30,969 nucleotides of DNA from a virus. The notes beneath the pieces were generated by a model, which saw only the letters and a list, made by a program, of their open reading frames with translations, did no database searches and was not told the origin of the DNA. Location: positions 1 through 30,969 of IMG/VR virus record IMGVR_UViG_3300030098_002814. The stretch is one strand, 5' to 3'. Each line of letters opens with the position of its first letter. Within the stretch, counting starts at the first letter, position 1. The position numbers were made by a program, and so were the translations under genes. Of the stretch, positions 1-9,393 are shown piece by piece.

Positions 1-527
1 TAGATGAATCTTTAGATAAAGTAAACTGCGCAGAGAAATACTTATGCGGAGGAAATCATGATGAGTGGTGTAATATGTTTGTTAATGAACACCCTTATTT
101 ACCTCAATATAATTTTCATACAGCAGTTGATTTAAAAGGTAGGGGTTATGATTATTATCCTGCTGATTTAGAACCTAAAAAATGGTTAAAGATTGGTAAA
201 CTACATTATTATCACGGACATCATAAATCAGGTATGCATCATGCAAAAGCACATTTACAATTAGGTGCTAATGTAATGTATGGACACCATCATGGATTAC
301 AGCAAGCTTCTGTAACTCATATAGATGGTCCTAAGTCTGCTTGGAGTATGGGGTGTTTAAAGGATATGAGTCCTGAGAAGAATAAATGGTTAGGTGGTAG
401 AGCTATTAATTGGGCACATGCTTTCGCAGTAGTTGATTACTTTAGAGGAGGTTTATTTACTGTACATGTTGTACAAATAATAAATGGCAAAACCTCGTTA
501 TGGGGGGAGCTTATAAATGGGAACTAG
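1..527 (+). CDS. Calcineurin-like metallophosphoesterase, 5'-truncated by window edge
   Basis: The reading frame is open from base 3 to the TAG at 525-527, so the ATG at 75 is an internal Met and the true start lies left of the window. The visible part holds GNHDEW (bases 51-68), the classic motif III of calcineurin-type phosphoesterases, followed by two His-rich metal-binding blocks, YHGHHKSGMHHA and YGHHHG, and a C-terminal WAHAF segment. These family proteins bind two metal ions and hydrolyse phosphomono- or diesters; phage examples are thought to act on nucleotides, nucleic acids or cell metabolites. The N-terminal motifs (DxH and GDxxD) are outside the window. The substrate cannot be told. 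It is followed after 5 bases by a small membrane-protein gene, so it probably shares that transcript. Confidence 0.75.
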   Translation, partial: DESLDKVNCAEKYLCGGNHDEWCNMFVNEHPYLPQYNFHTAVDLKGRGYDYYPADLEPKKWLKIGKLHYYHGHHKSGMHHAKAHLQLGANVMYGHHHGLQQASVTHIDGPKSAWSMGCLKDMSPEKNKWLGGRAINWAHAFAVVDYFRGGLFTVHVVQIINGKTSLWGELINGN

Positions 528-532
528 ACTAG

Positions 533-904
533 ATGGAAAACGAACTAAAAGATTTAATAGGCCAATACAGTTGGTTGTTTGTAGCTGGTGGTGCAGTGCT
601 TTTATTTCGTTCAGCAATAGAGGGTGTAGTTGAAGGGTTAAAGGTATTTCTTGGTAATGACCTTAATACAGATGATGTTATTACTTTAGATGAAAGACCT
701 GCTAGAGTTGTAAGAGTAGGTATATTTAAGACGATATTCTTTGTTTATAACATTGGATGTGTAAAAGGAAAGCCTTACGTTAAAGGCGGCAGTAAAATGG
801 CAATACAAAATGATAAGCTAAAAGACCATAGCATAGAGAAACCACTACCCATGTTAGATTTAACTAAATGGGAAGCAGAATGTGAAAAGGACGAAAATGA
901 TTGA
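533..904 (+). CDS. Small membrane protein, possible MscS-like beta domain
   Basis: A 123-residue protein with one predicted membrane segment at about residues 13-31 (WLFVAGGAVLLF), then a soluble beta-rich part. The order 'DDVITLDERPARVVRVGIFK', a GKPYVKGG turn and MAIQNDKL resembles the small beta domain of MscS-type channels, where a gating loop is followed by an IPN-type motif. This similarity is by eye only and weak; there is a single membrane helix and no obvious TM3 pore helix of standard MscS. It starts 5 bases after the phosphoesterase stop, without a strong SD, and overlaps the next gene by 8 bases, so translation is probably coupled. Otherwise a hypothetical protein. Confidence 0.6.
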   Translation: MENELKDLIGQYSWLFVAGGAVLLFRSAIEGVVEGLKVFLGNDLNTDDVITLDERPARVVRVGIFKTIFFVYNIGCVKGKPYVKGGSKMAIQNDKLKDHSIEKPLPMLDLTKWEAECEKDEND

Positions 905-1142
905 TACAACTATAAATATAGCTAATGTAGTAACTATTGTGACTGTAGCAGGTACTCTATTTTTTACCACTGGTAGTTATAGCCATAAGATAGATACTGT
1001 TAAAAATGACCAAGATAAAGTAGTTAAAAGAGTTGCTAAAAATGAGCAAGATATAAATGATTTAAAGGTAACTACTGCTAAAATAGAAACTAAAATAGAT
1101 GAACGATTTGATAGAATCGAAGATATACTAATGGATAAATAA
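897..1142 (+). CDS. Small TM + coiled-coil protein (possible lysis accessory)
   Basis: 81 residues from the ATG at 897. A longer reading begins at a GTG at 882, but the ATG at 897 has AAAGGA at 886-891 with a 5-base spacer and is preferred. One N-terminal membrane segment (about residues 8-25) is followed by a charged heptad-like region with repeated K/D/E (VKNDQDKV, NEQDINDL, ETKIDERF), predicted coiled coil. An N-in membrane helix plus periplasmic coiled coil is the shape of inner-membrane spanins and of some holin-associated proteins, but no family is recognised. It overlaps the preceding gene by 8 bases and the next by 1 base (TAATG). Confidence 0.6.
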   Translation: MIDTTINIANVVTIVTVAGTLFFTTGSYSHKIDTVKNDQDKVVKRVAKNEQDINDLKVTTAKIETKIDERFDRIEDILMDK

Positions 1143-1330
1143 TGATAGTTCCTAAAATGCTAATTAATCATGTCGCAACAGCTTTAACTAAACATTTTAA
1201 GCTAGACAAAATAATGTCTTATGTATTTGATAAAAACGAATTAGATACAAAAGTAGAAAAATTAGAAAAAAGAATAAATATAATAGAAAACTTTAAATGT
1301 AATTATAAGAAGGAGGAAAACAATGGCTAG
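1142..1330 (+). CDS. Small coiled-coil hypothetical protein
   Basis: 62 residues, basic N-terminal half and a C-terminal coiled-coil-like stretch (LDTKVEKLEKRINIIENF). There is no clear membrane segment and no recognised family. The start ATG shares a base with the TAA of the gene before it, and its last 8 bases overlap the start of the next gene, whose strong SD lies inside this gene. That arrangement supports it being a real member of the same transcript. Confidence 0.55.
   Translation: MIVPKMLINHVATALTKHFKLDKIMSYVFDKNELDTKVEKLEKRINIIENFKCNYKKEENNG
1310..1316 (+). promoter_or_regulatory. Strong Shine-Dalgarno AAGGAGG
   Basis: AAGGAGG sits 6 bases before the ATG at 1323. It is the strongest ribosome site on the + strand of the window and suggests that the following virion protein is made in quantity. 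It also fixes the start of that gene. Confidence 0.8.
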
Positions 1331-2042
1331 GTCCTATGGAACGGGAACTCTAACCTTGACAGTAACAGAATCTATAACTTTAAATAGTAAAGATGAGGGA
1401 CAAACTCATACACATACTATTGCTAGTGTTAATGACATCTACAGAAGAACTGAAACAGTATTACATACTGCAGAGACTCATTTAGTAGCATTCGGTTCAG
1501 CAGCAGGATTAGGAACATTCCCTGAAGGAGATGTAAAATATATAAGATTAAGTAATCTTGACAATACAAATCATTGTGTTGTTACGTTTACTAATGAGGA
1601 TAGTAACGAATTTTCTGTAAAAATTGACAAAGGACAATCTTTTATCATGTGTCCAGATTTAACAGATGGAGTAGTTAATATATTTGATGCTAATGATAAA
1701 TTGATGACAACTTTTACTGATGCTACCTGCGACTATAATAATGACCCTACTGTAGCTTGTGATGCAAGTTCACAGATAGCAATAGGTCAAAAAGTCTCAG
1801 GAACAGGTATACCTGCTACTGCTTATGTAAAATCTGTAAATACTCCTGGAGCTGTAACATCTTTTGAATTAGGAGATAATCCTTTAGGAGGTGGAACTGA
1901 TGTAAGTACTACAGGAGGTAGTGTAACAAATGGTACACTTACATTTACACAGACTTCAGGCCCATTAGCAGATTTAACTAGCATTAAAGCTATAGCAGAT
2001 GGTGCTTCTGTTGATTTAGAAATTTATATAGCAATGACTTAA
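1323..2042 (+). CDS. Beta-rich virion structural protein
   Basis: 239 residues, rich in Thr/Ser/Gly/Val with alternating beta pattern and no enzyme motif. Residues about 151-210 form a module with the pattern G-Q-x-V-S-G-T-G-I-P-A-x-A-Y-V followed by Gly/Thr-rich strands ending in TLTFTQ. The same pattern recurs near the N-terminus of the next, giant protein (residues about 106-151). Modules of this GTGIP type are common in phage virion and tail proteins. The strong SD points to abundant expression. It lies directly upstream of tail-type genes, so a head decoration, head-tail joining or tail surface role is likely; which one cannot be decided from the sequence. Confidence 0.65.
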   Translation: MARSYGTGTLTLTVTESITLNSKDEGQTHTHTIASVNDIYRRTETVLHTAETHLVAFGSAAGLGTFPEGDVKYIRLSNLDNTNHCVVTFTNEDSNEFSVKIDKGQSFIMCPDLTDGVVNIFDANDKLMTTFTDATCDYNNDPTVACDASSQIAIGQKVSGTGIPATAYVKSVNTPGAVTSFELGDNPLGGGTDVSTTGGSVTNGTLTFTQTSGPLADLTSIKAIADGASVDLEIYIAMT

Positions 2043-2043
2043 T

Positions 2044-5000
2044 ATGCCTGTAGAAGTTAGCGAAATAACAAAATTTGCTAGAGGTATTGTAAGTTCAGCT
2101 TCAGAAACTGATATAAATAGTGATTTTGCTACTTTTTCTTTAAATGTAGACTCAGATGTTGAAAGAGGTGCATTAAGAGGTATTAAAGGTAACTATATAT
2201 TAGGCGCTGGTGGTTGGGAAATACCTAGATATGCTAAATGGCTTATTAAAATAAATGCAACTGAATTACATCAATTAGTTGGTAGTGCTTCTAATGAATA
2301 TACTGTTACAGGAGCTTCTTATAATAACAGTATTTCAATAACACATTCAGCTGATTTAGATGTGCATGTAGGAGATTTGGTAACTGGAACTAATATTCCA
2401 GCAAACGCTTATGTAACACAAGTTGCAAGTTCTACTAAATTCCTGATAAATGAAGTTACTACAGGTGGAAGCACAAGTGGCCAAACTCTTAATTTTAGAC
2501 CTATGTGTAAATGGTGGATATTAAATGGGTTTGATGAAAGTTTTGCTATAGGTTTTAGAGATGGTTCTAATAGATACCAACATCAAGCTGATTTAGATAA
2601 AATAACTGAATTAAATTTAAATAAAGTAGAAGTTAATTTAGCTGGTATAACATCTACTGGAGATACTTTTCGAAATGAAGTAGCTGATAAAATAAAAGAA
2701 TCCCTTGAAGGTAGTAGTTTTCAAACAAATCAATATCTAACTGATGTAACAGGTGAAACTAAATACTTTACTGCAAATATACCAGCATCCTCTTCTACTA
2801 CACACGGACAGATTTCTATAAAAAGTAACTTTTATGGAGATATAAAAAATCCTGATTATGCTAGTTCATTTAGAGCTCATACTTATTGTGAAGCAGCTGG
2901 TTCTAGAAGTTACATTTATTTTAATGATTCTGATTTATATCCTTCTAATTGGCAAAAGTTTATAAAAGGAACAGGTTTTACAAGCAGTTCTACAGAAACT
3001 TTAACAGGGCAATATAACTTTACTTTTTTAAAGCCAATGAATATACTTGGAGAATCTCATATATTTGGAGTTACAAAAGAAGCAAAAGCTATTTTAATTA
3101 GAAGTGTAGGCAGCGAAGATAGTTCTATAGAAGTGTTATCCTCTTCTGTAATTGAAAGTAAAGATATTACTGCAGAACAAAGAAATAAAAATTTATATAT
3201 TGGTATGGGAGGAAATACAGGCTCTTATGGATATTGGTTAGGCAATATAAAAAGAAAACAATTAGATAAAACCTTAGAAGGTAATTATTTTGTAAAAAAT
3301 AAGTTACCAGGTTTAGGTTCTGAATTTGGAGCTTTAAAATTTGATAACATTGTAGTTCATAATTTACATTACGGGTTAAACAGTACTAATGGAGGAATAG
3401 CAGGAGCTGCTAATATTTATGGAGATACTTCAGGGGCTGATACTGGTTATACTATATCAAATTCAGATGGGCATAGAACAATAAATAATTGGGCTAAAAC
3501 ATGTTTAACAAATGCGGGAGTTACAGTTTCTGACCAAACTGCATTTAAAGTTGGTATGATTTTTAGACTTGATTATGAATCCAATAAAATAGTTAAGTTA
3601 TATTCTAATGACCATATTTCAAATACAGGTGGGGCAGCTGAAGCAACTGAATTTACAAGAGTGTATGATTATTTAAAAAGTGTAAAAGAATTTGCGAAAG
3701 GTAAATTTACAGGAGACGGTTATTATGGAGAAACTGATAATACAGATAATACAGGTAATGATGCTGAAAATCTACATTCAGGAGATTTATTTCAGATAAC
3801 TTATGTTCCGTCATCTTGGAGTGAATCTGCAGCTGCAAATAGTAATGGAACAATAAAATTTGCTTATGCTGGAGTATTAATCGGTGACTATAAAGATGAT
3901 AATAATGGTGATAATAATACTGTAGCTAAACATGATTCTGAAGAATGTTATTTAGGTATGGCTCCGCATTCTTGGGCACATTTCAATGATGATAAATTTC
4001 TTTACAGAATACGTACAACTTCAAAAAGTGATACACATTTAACAGAAAATATTGCTACTATGTATGATTCTGAAGGTACTCTTCTTAGCTCATCAGGGAA
4101 AAGAACTGAATTTATTGATTTAGCAGAAGAGTTAGGTGTTCCTGATTTTAAAATATCAACCATAGCAGAAGCTAAAAGTATGGATGGAGCAGGCGGTTAT
4201 GGTGGAGATACAGGCTTAATTGCAGATAGAGCTAAAAATTATTATACTGGTTATGGTAAATTATGGATAGCTAATAGAGATGAACACGATAAGTTATATT
4301 TAGTTGATTTTACTAATTGGGATAAAATTGATTCATCTAGTCCAAGATTAAGTTACTTTACTGTTAATTTAGATTTTTCAAGAATACACCCTCATTTATT
4401 AAATACTATCGATGATACTTACCCAGGAGGAGTTTCTGAATATGGAAAAGGGCTATTAAATTTACATACAAATAACGGCCAACGTACACATGATTGGAAT
4501 AATTTTTTTGTAAACTACGCGCCTACATGGACACCTAATCCTGAAGGTCAATTTATATCAAGTATATGTGAAACATATTCTCATCAAGCTCACTTAGGAG
4601 ATGGTGCTGCAGATGGTAATGGTACAGGAAAATGGAGAGTATGGGTAGAATATTCAAAAGATGAACAAGTTCCTCACTCTAGATGGGACTTATTTTTATT
4701 TAATTTTAGACCTCAACCTTGGGAACAATTTACTGGTTCTGTAGATAGCCAAACAGGTTTAGGTCCGAATAATAATACTGCGTATATGTTTGATAAAACC
4801 CCTCCTTACCAAGAATGTACTTATGCTAATTTTAATGAACAAGAAGGTGGTGATAGCAGACATAGAATATATTATCCTTATTTAAAATTTTATGTAAACG
4901 CAGATACTATGAGTTCTAGTAGAGGTAGTAAACTAAATGGTGGAAGTTCTGCTAAAGGTTGGAATGGTATAGGCTGGACTACTGATGGTGGTATTCAACA

Positions 5001-8000
5001 GCATAAAGGAAATCACGGTACTGGAGCTAATCATTTAAATTTTAGAAACCCTTCTGGAGAATATCAACAATGGAAACATATTTATGCAGGTAGTTATGAC
5101 TGGGATAATACTCCTGCTTATTTTCTTGATACAGGTACTGATATAGGATGGACTGATGAAAATCCTAGACAATGGTCTTCATATAGACATTGTTTAAAAC
5201 CTTATCATAAACAATGGTATTTTACAGGACATGCTAATAAAAATAAGGCTATAGAATTTCCTAGTCCATCTGCTTCAGTTGATTCGTATAATCCAACAGC
5301 TCATATTGTATCTACATTTGGTACTTTAACTGGTTCTTTTGTAAAAGAAGGTGGAACTTTTAGAAATAGAGTAACAAGTGATGGATGGGGTTCTGATGAT
5401 GCTTGTTGGTATGGATATAGAGATGGCACTTTAGAAGAGTATAATGAAGATATAAGTATGTTTACTATGCACGATTCTCCTGTTGCTTTTGCTAGTATAA
5501 ATACAGGAGGCGCTAATAAAGAGGCTTTATTTACGGGTTCAGAAGTACAAGGCGCTCCTTCAACTTATTCAGCAGAAGCTGACACACAAAATAATGTAGA
5601 CGATGCAGGAACATATCCTAATGCTAACTATTATGCAACTGAAAACGGTACTGCTAGTGCTAGTGGAGCTTATTTAAATGATACAGAAGCTGGGTTTAAA
5701 GGGCATTTAAAAACAAATGGAAATTACAATTTAACAACTGTTCCAGCTACAGAAGGATTTAGTAAGTTTAACCAATTTAGATACCACCACAATCACAATG
5801 GTACATATCAATTATATGATGATACCCCTGATAATAGTAATATTAATAGGCCAGGTTGGGGACACCATGATAAAGGGGGTGGATATTATGGTCAAGATAG
5901 TTTTGGTCATTATAATATGATTACAACTACTTGGGCTAATAATAGAGAACATATAAGATATAACAGAAATCAAGAAATATATGGAGATTCCCCAGAAGGA
6001 CATTATAGAGTATTTAATGGAGGTTGGGATGAATATGAGCTAATAGAAAGAAACAATAATTCACATGGTTCGATAAATGGGCAATTACACTGGTATACTG
6101 ATGCAAATAATACTTCAGATAATATGAAAAAAACAAGATTTGGAACAGGTTATGCTACGTATGCTGCAGGAGACAAAGCGGAAGCTCCTAATCAAGGTGG
6201 GAATGACCCTGATTATTATCATACAGGTGAGTATGCTGATATTGGAGGAACTGAGTCAGTTTTTAGTGATTGGAATAGTATTGCAACAATAGGTAGTAAG
6301 TTTGATAATAGAAGAACTGTTATGTGTTGGGGAACAACATGTTTAACAGATGCTACAATGCATAAAGATGTTATAAAATACGATACTATAAGAGGGAAAG
6401 CAAATGAGGGTAAAGTATACAAATCACCTAGATGTGTTTTTAGAAAATTAAGCTTTCCAGAAGGTGTAGATTTTCATTCTATTACAGCTGTAGATAAAAT
6501 AGATTGGCAAGAAGGAAGTCCAGATTCTTCAACAGGTCAAATTATAAACGGGTTTTTAGTTCAAGGACCTTTATCTCAATCGCCTGATTCTGACCAAGAT
6601 AGTCTAGGTACTGGATTTGTTGTGTACAATCCTAAAGCTGCTGAACGTGAAGTTATTAAAGAGGGTTATGGAAAAAGCGTTTCAGGCAATAATTGGCATA
6701 GAAATGTAAGTAAAGGTTATGCTAATTTTTCAACTAGCGAAATGTCCCCATTAAAAAAACAAGCTTATATTTATAGTACTACTTTTAAAGATGTAGGTGT
6801 TTGTTATTCTAATGATTACTTATACGCTAAAAATTTAATACCAACTCTTTCAGACAGGCCAACATCTGGTTATCATGGAGGAGCTACTTGGGCAGAGAGA
6901 AAGTGGGACAAAGTAAGTTGGTATACAGGTGATGATGTTACACAAGATAGTGAATTTAGTACATTATGGGATTTTTATACACCTATTTTAGTTGGTAATG
7001 GACAATTTAGTACTAAAGATATGATAGCTACTTGGTATAGAGGTAATATGAAAGAGAATCCTAATACAACTGATAATATGGGCTCTTTCCCTTATTATAG
7101 ATTTGATAAATTATTTAATTTTTGGGCGCTAGATTCTGAAGCTATGAATTTATCATCTTCTAACTCTTCTCCTGTTGGGTTTGATAATTGTATACAAACT
7201 TTAGTTTCTGATAAACGTCCTACAGAAACATTTGGTAGTACAGCAGGTTCTTCTTGGAAAGAAAGTACTCATTGGGATGGCCAATATCCAGATACTATAC
7301 CAGTAAGTTCTGTATCATCAGGAAATCATATCAAAACTGAAAGACAAGAATTTTTAGAAAAAGTAAGTGAAGAAGTAACTAGTGATAATAATTATGTAAG
7401 ATTTACTGCGGGTTCAACAGTTTGGTATAAGTTTAGTTATTTATATGACGGCTTCCAAGAAAGCACATTAAATGATATGGCTTATCCTTTTGATATAATT
7501 GATAATTGTAAATTTTTAAGATTAAAACTTGCTCTTCCAACAGCTAGTAAATTAAATATAAATCCTAGAGTTACTCATATAAATGTATACAGGAAAAATC
7601 AAGTCGATGAACTTTATAGGCTAGTAAAAAGCATAAACTTAGACTTAAAAGAATCTAAGTTTGAAAGAATAGAAGAAGACTTTATTCATCAATTTAATGA
7701 TGACGGAGTTAGTGCTTCTTTTGAAGCTTTAAATGGAATATCTGAGTCTCTTTCTGATTTAACTCCAAATTATAGACTATCTTGTCAATTAAATGATTTC
7801 TTATTTATAGGAGGAGTTTCGCATCCTCAAATAGAAGAAGGAGAACATTTTTTATTAAGGTCAAAACAAGGTAAATTCTCTGTTTTTGATTGGTCTAATG
7901 ACTTTTTAGACTTACCTACTAAACCTGTTGCAATAACTGCTTTTGCAGGTAGGGTATATGTGTTTGATGAAAACAATATCCATGTAATTAATCCAGAAGG

Positions 8001-9393
8001 TATGTATATAGAAGATTCTGTAGAAGGTGTTGGGGTATTAAATAGCGACTCTCTTATTGTTACGGATGTAGGAATGTTTTTTGCAGATAGAAATAATATA
8101 TGGGTTCATGATGGGCAATCTGCTAATGCTATTGGAGACCCTATTTTAAGAAGTCAAACTAAACCTGAATGGCAGATAGGTTATTTAGATGCTATAAATA
8201 AAGCCGAAGAATTAGGTTTTACGCCAAAATTAACATACGACCCTATAACTAAGTGTATTTATGTTTTATTACAAGGATATAGTGAATCTTTTGATAATTA
8301 TGAAGAACAAAAATCTAGACTGTATTCATTTAATATACCTGCTAAAAGATGGGATTATTATGAATCTCCTGTAACAAAGTCTGTTGTAGTAAATTCTAAA
8401 GGTAATGTAATCATGACTGATGGTTACCAAATATATAATTATAGAAGAGATAAAAGAAATAGAAAAGACTTTTCATGGGAAAGTAAGCATATGGTTATGG
8501 GAAGCTCTAATGTAGACAAAGTTTTTAAAAGACTAAATATATCAGGAGAGCTGTGTTTGCAAAGATTTAACAATGCAAAACAATTAGCTACTACAGATGG
8601 AAGAGCAGATGATTTTGGAAATGATGAATGGGATGTTTCAGATAATACAGATTGGCAATACGCAGAAGATGGGCATGTATTAGAAGTTTCTCCTGCAAGT
8701 GAACAAGATGATTTAAAGGTGTATATAGATGGAGAATTGAAAACATTAGAAATACAAAATAGAAAACCTTATATAGGGCACCCTTTAGCAAATGATTCAA
8801 CTAAAAAAATATACAAAGTAAATGTCCATTTACCTGCGTTTAACACATCTAATAATGGCTTAACAGATATTGATGATACTACAGGTATTGTAGATTCATT
8901 TTCTATAAATCCAGATAGTATGCCAGAATTTTTATCTTGGCCTAATAGCCAATTTAAGGAAACTACAAAACAAGGCGGATTAGAAGAGCTTATACATTTA
9001 CATAAAGGAATGTATTTATATTTTGAAGGAACAAGAGCTAACGGAAGAAAAGCGGAAGAAATTGTAAGAGTTAAAGACATTGTTTATAAGTGGGAAAAAA
9101 ATGAAAATGGAATAAATGAAATATTACCATTTAGTAGTTATCCTGTAATGGTTCAATGTTGGAGAGGTTTATTAGGAACAGTAGCTCAAGATTGGTATCA
9201 AATAGCAACTGAAGCTACTGATGTAGACCCTGCTTTTTCTAATGGAGACAATATAATGCCTATTAGAATTTGTAATCCAACACTTAAATTACCTAGTGGC
9301 TCTAAAGGTAGAGATATAAAAATAGTATTTCAAAATCAGAAGTCATTTATTGATTCATTTAGTATATCTTATAGGAAAAAAGGTAGAAAATAA
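2044..9393 (+). CDS. Giant beta-rich tail/nozzle-like virion protein (2449 aa)
   Basis: Asn/Gly/Asp/Ser/Tyr/Trp-rich throughout, as in extracellular phage tail proteins. Three zones can be seen. Residues about 106-151 carry the GTNIPANAYV module shared with the preceding gene. A long middle region (about 200-1780) is low in Lys-rich helices and full of aromatic beta segments. From about residue 1795 a fibronectin-like stretch (YKFSYLYDGFQE, INVYRK) leads into a probable beta-propeller at about 1916-2180 (LFIGGVSH, ITAFAGRVYVFDENN, MFFADRNNIWVHDG, RLYSFNIPAKRWDYY). Propellers of this sort occur in tail nozzle/stabilisation proteins of short-tailed phages and in muzzle-type proteins of crAss-like phages; nozzle proteins are usually far shorter. 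The ATG lies 1 base after the previous stop with no good SD. Its stop overlaps the next start (TAATG). The nozzle assignment is an inference. Confidence 0.65.
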   Translation: MPVEVSEITKFARGIVSSASETDINSDFATFSLNVDSDVERGALRGIKGNYILGAGGWEIPRYAKWLIKINATELHQLVGSASNEYTVTGASYNNSISITHSADLDVHVGDLVTGTNIPANAYVTQVASSTKFLINEVTTGGSTSGQTLNFRPMCKWWILNGFDESFAIGFRDGSNRYQHQADLDKITELNLNKVEVNLAGITSTGDTFRNEVADKIKESLEGSSFQTNQYLTDVTGETKYFTANIPASSSTTHGQISIKSNFYGDIKNPDYASSFRAHTYCEAAGSRSYIYFNDSDLYPSNWQKFIKGTGFTSSSTETLTGQYNFTFLKPMNILGESHIFGVTKEAKAILIRSVGSEDSSIEVLSSSVIESKDITAEQRNKNLYIGMGGNTGSYGYWLGNIKRKQLDKTLEGNYFVKNKLPGLGSEFGALKFDNIVVHNLHYGLNSTNGGIAGAANIYGDTSGADTGYTISNSDGHRTINNWAKTCLTNAGVTVSDQTAFKVGMIFRLDYESNKIVKLYSNDHISNTGGAAEATEFTRVYDYLKSVKEFAKGKFTGDGYYGETDNTDNTGNDAENLHSGDLFQITYVPSSWSESAAANSNGTIKFAYAGVLIGDYKDDNNGDNNTVAKHDSEECYLGMAPHSWAHFNDDKFLYRIRTTSKSDTHLTENIATMYDSEGTLLSSSGKRTEFIDLAEELGVPDFKISTIAEAKSMDGAGGYGGDTGLIADRAKNYYTGYGKLWIANRDEHDKLYLVDFTNWDKIDSSSPRLSYFTVNLDFSRIHPHLLNTIDDTYPGGVSEYGKGLLNLHTNNGQRTHDWNNFFVNYAPTWTPNPEGQFISSICETYSHQAHLGDGAADGNGTGKWRVWVEYSKDEQVPHSRWDLFLFNFRPQPWEQFTGSVDSQTGLGPNNNTAYMFDKTPPYQECTYANFNEQEGGDSRHRIYYPYLKFYVNADTMSSSRGSKLNGGSSAKGWNGIGWTTDGGIQQHKGNHGTGANHLNFRNPSGEYQQWKHIYAGSYDWDNTPAYFLDTGTDIGWTDENPRQWSSYRHCLKPYHKQWYFTGHANKNKAIEFPSPSASVDSYNPTAHIVSTFGTLTGSFVKEGGTFRNRVTSDGWGSDDACWYGYRDGTLEEYNEDISMFTMHDSPVAFASINTGGANKEALFTGSEVQGAPSTYSAEADTQNNVDDAGTYPNANYYATENGTASASGAYLNDTEAGFKGHLKTNGNYNLTTVPATEGFSKFNQFRYHHNHNGTYQLYDDTPDNSNINRPGWGHHDKGGGYYGQDSFGHYNMITTTWANNREHIRYNRNQEIYGDSPEGHYRVFNGGWDEYELIERNNNSHGSINGQLHWYTDANNTSDNMKKTRFGTGYATYAAGDKAEAPNQGGNDPDYYHTGEYADIGGTESVFSDWNSIATIGSKFDNRRTVMCWGTTCLTDATMHKDVIKYDTIRGKANEGKVYKSPRCVFRKLSFPEGVDFHSITAVDKIDWQEGSPDSSTGQIINGFLVQGPLSQSPDSDQDSLGTGFVVYNPKAAEREVIKEGYGKSVSGNNWHRNVSKGYANFSTSEMSPLKKQAYIYSTTFKDVGVCYSNDYLYAKNLIPTLSDRPTSGYHGGATWAERKWDKVSWYTGDDVTQDSEFSTLWDFYTPILVGNGQFSTKDMIATWYRGNMKENPNTTDNMGSFPYYRFDKLFNFWALDSEAMNLSSSNSSPVGFDNCIQTLVSDKRPTETFGSTAGSSWKESTHWDGQYPDTIPVSSVSSGNHIKTERQEFLEKVSEEVTSDNNYVRFTAGSTVWYKFSYLYDGFQESTLNDMAYPFDIIDNCKFLRLKLALPTASKLNINPRVTHINVYRKNQVDELYRLVKSINLDLKESKFERIEEDFIHQFNDDGVSASFEALNGISESLSDLTPNYRLSCQLNDFLFIGGVSHPQIEEGEHFLLRSKQGKFSVFDWSNDFLDLPTKPVAITAFAGRVYVFDENNIHVINPEGMYIEDSVEGVGVLNSDSLIVTDVGMFFADRNNIWVHDGQSANAIGDPILRSQTKPEWQIGYLDAINKAEELGFTPKLTYDPITKCIYVLLQGYSESFDNYEEQKSRLYSFNIPAKRWDYYESPVTKSVVVNSKGNVIMTDGYQIYNYRRDKRNRKDFSWESKHMVMGSSNVDKVFKRLNISGELCLQRFNNAKQLATTDGRADDFGNDEWDVSDNTDWQYAEDGHVLEVSPASEQDDLKVYIDGELKTLEIQNRKPYIGHPLANDSTKKIYKVNVHLPAFNTSNNGLTDIDDTTGIVDSFSINPDSMPEFLSWPNSQFKETTKQGGLEELIHLHKGMYLYFEGTRANGRKAEEIVRVKDIVYKWEKNENGINEILPFSSYPVMVQCWRGLLGTVAQDWYQIATEATDVDPAFSNGDNIMPIRICNPTLKLPSGSKGRDIKIVFQNQKSFIDSFSISYRKKGRK

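Noticed and set aside
8591-9080. Minus-strand open frames inside the giant tail gene
   Set aside because: No SDs, low-complexity antisense composition, and a clearly coding + strand frame.
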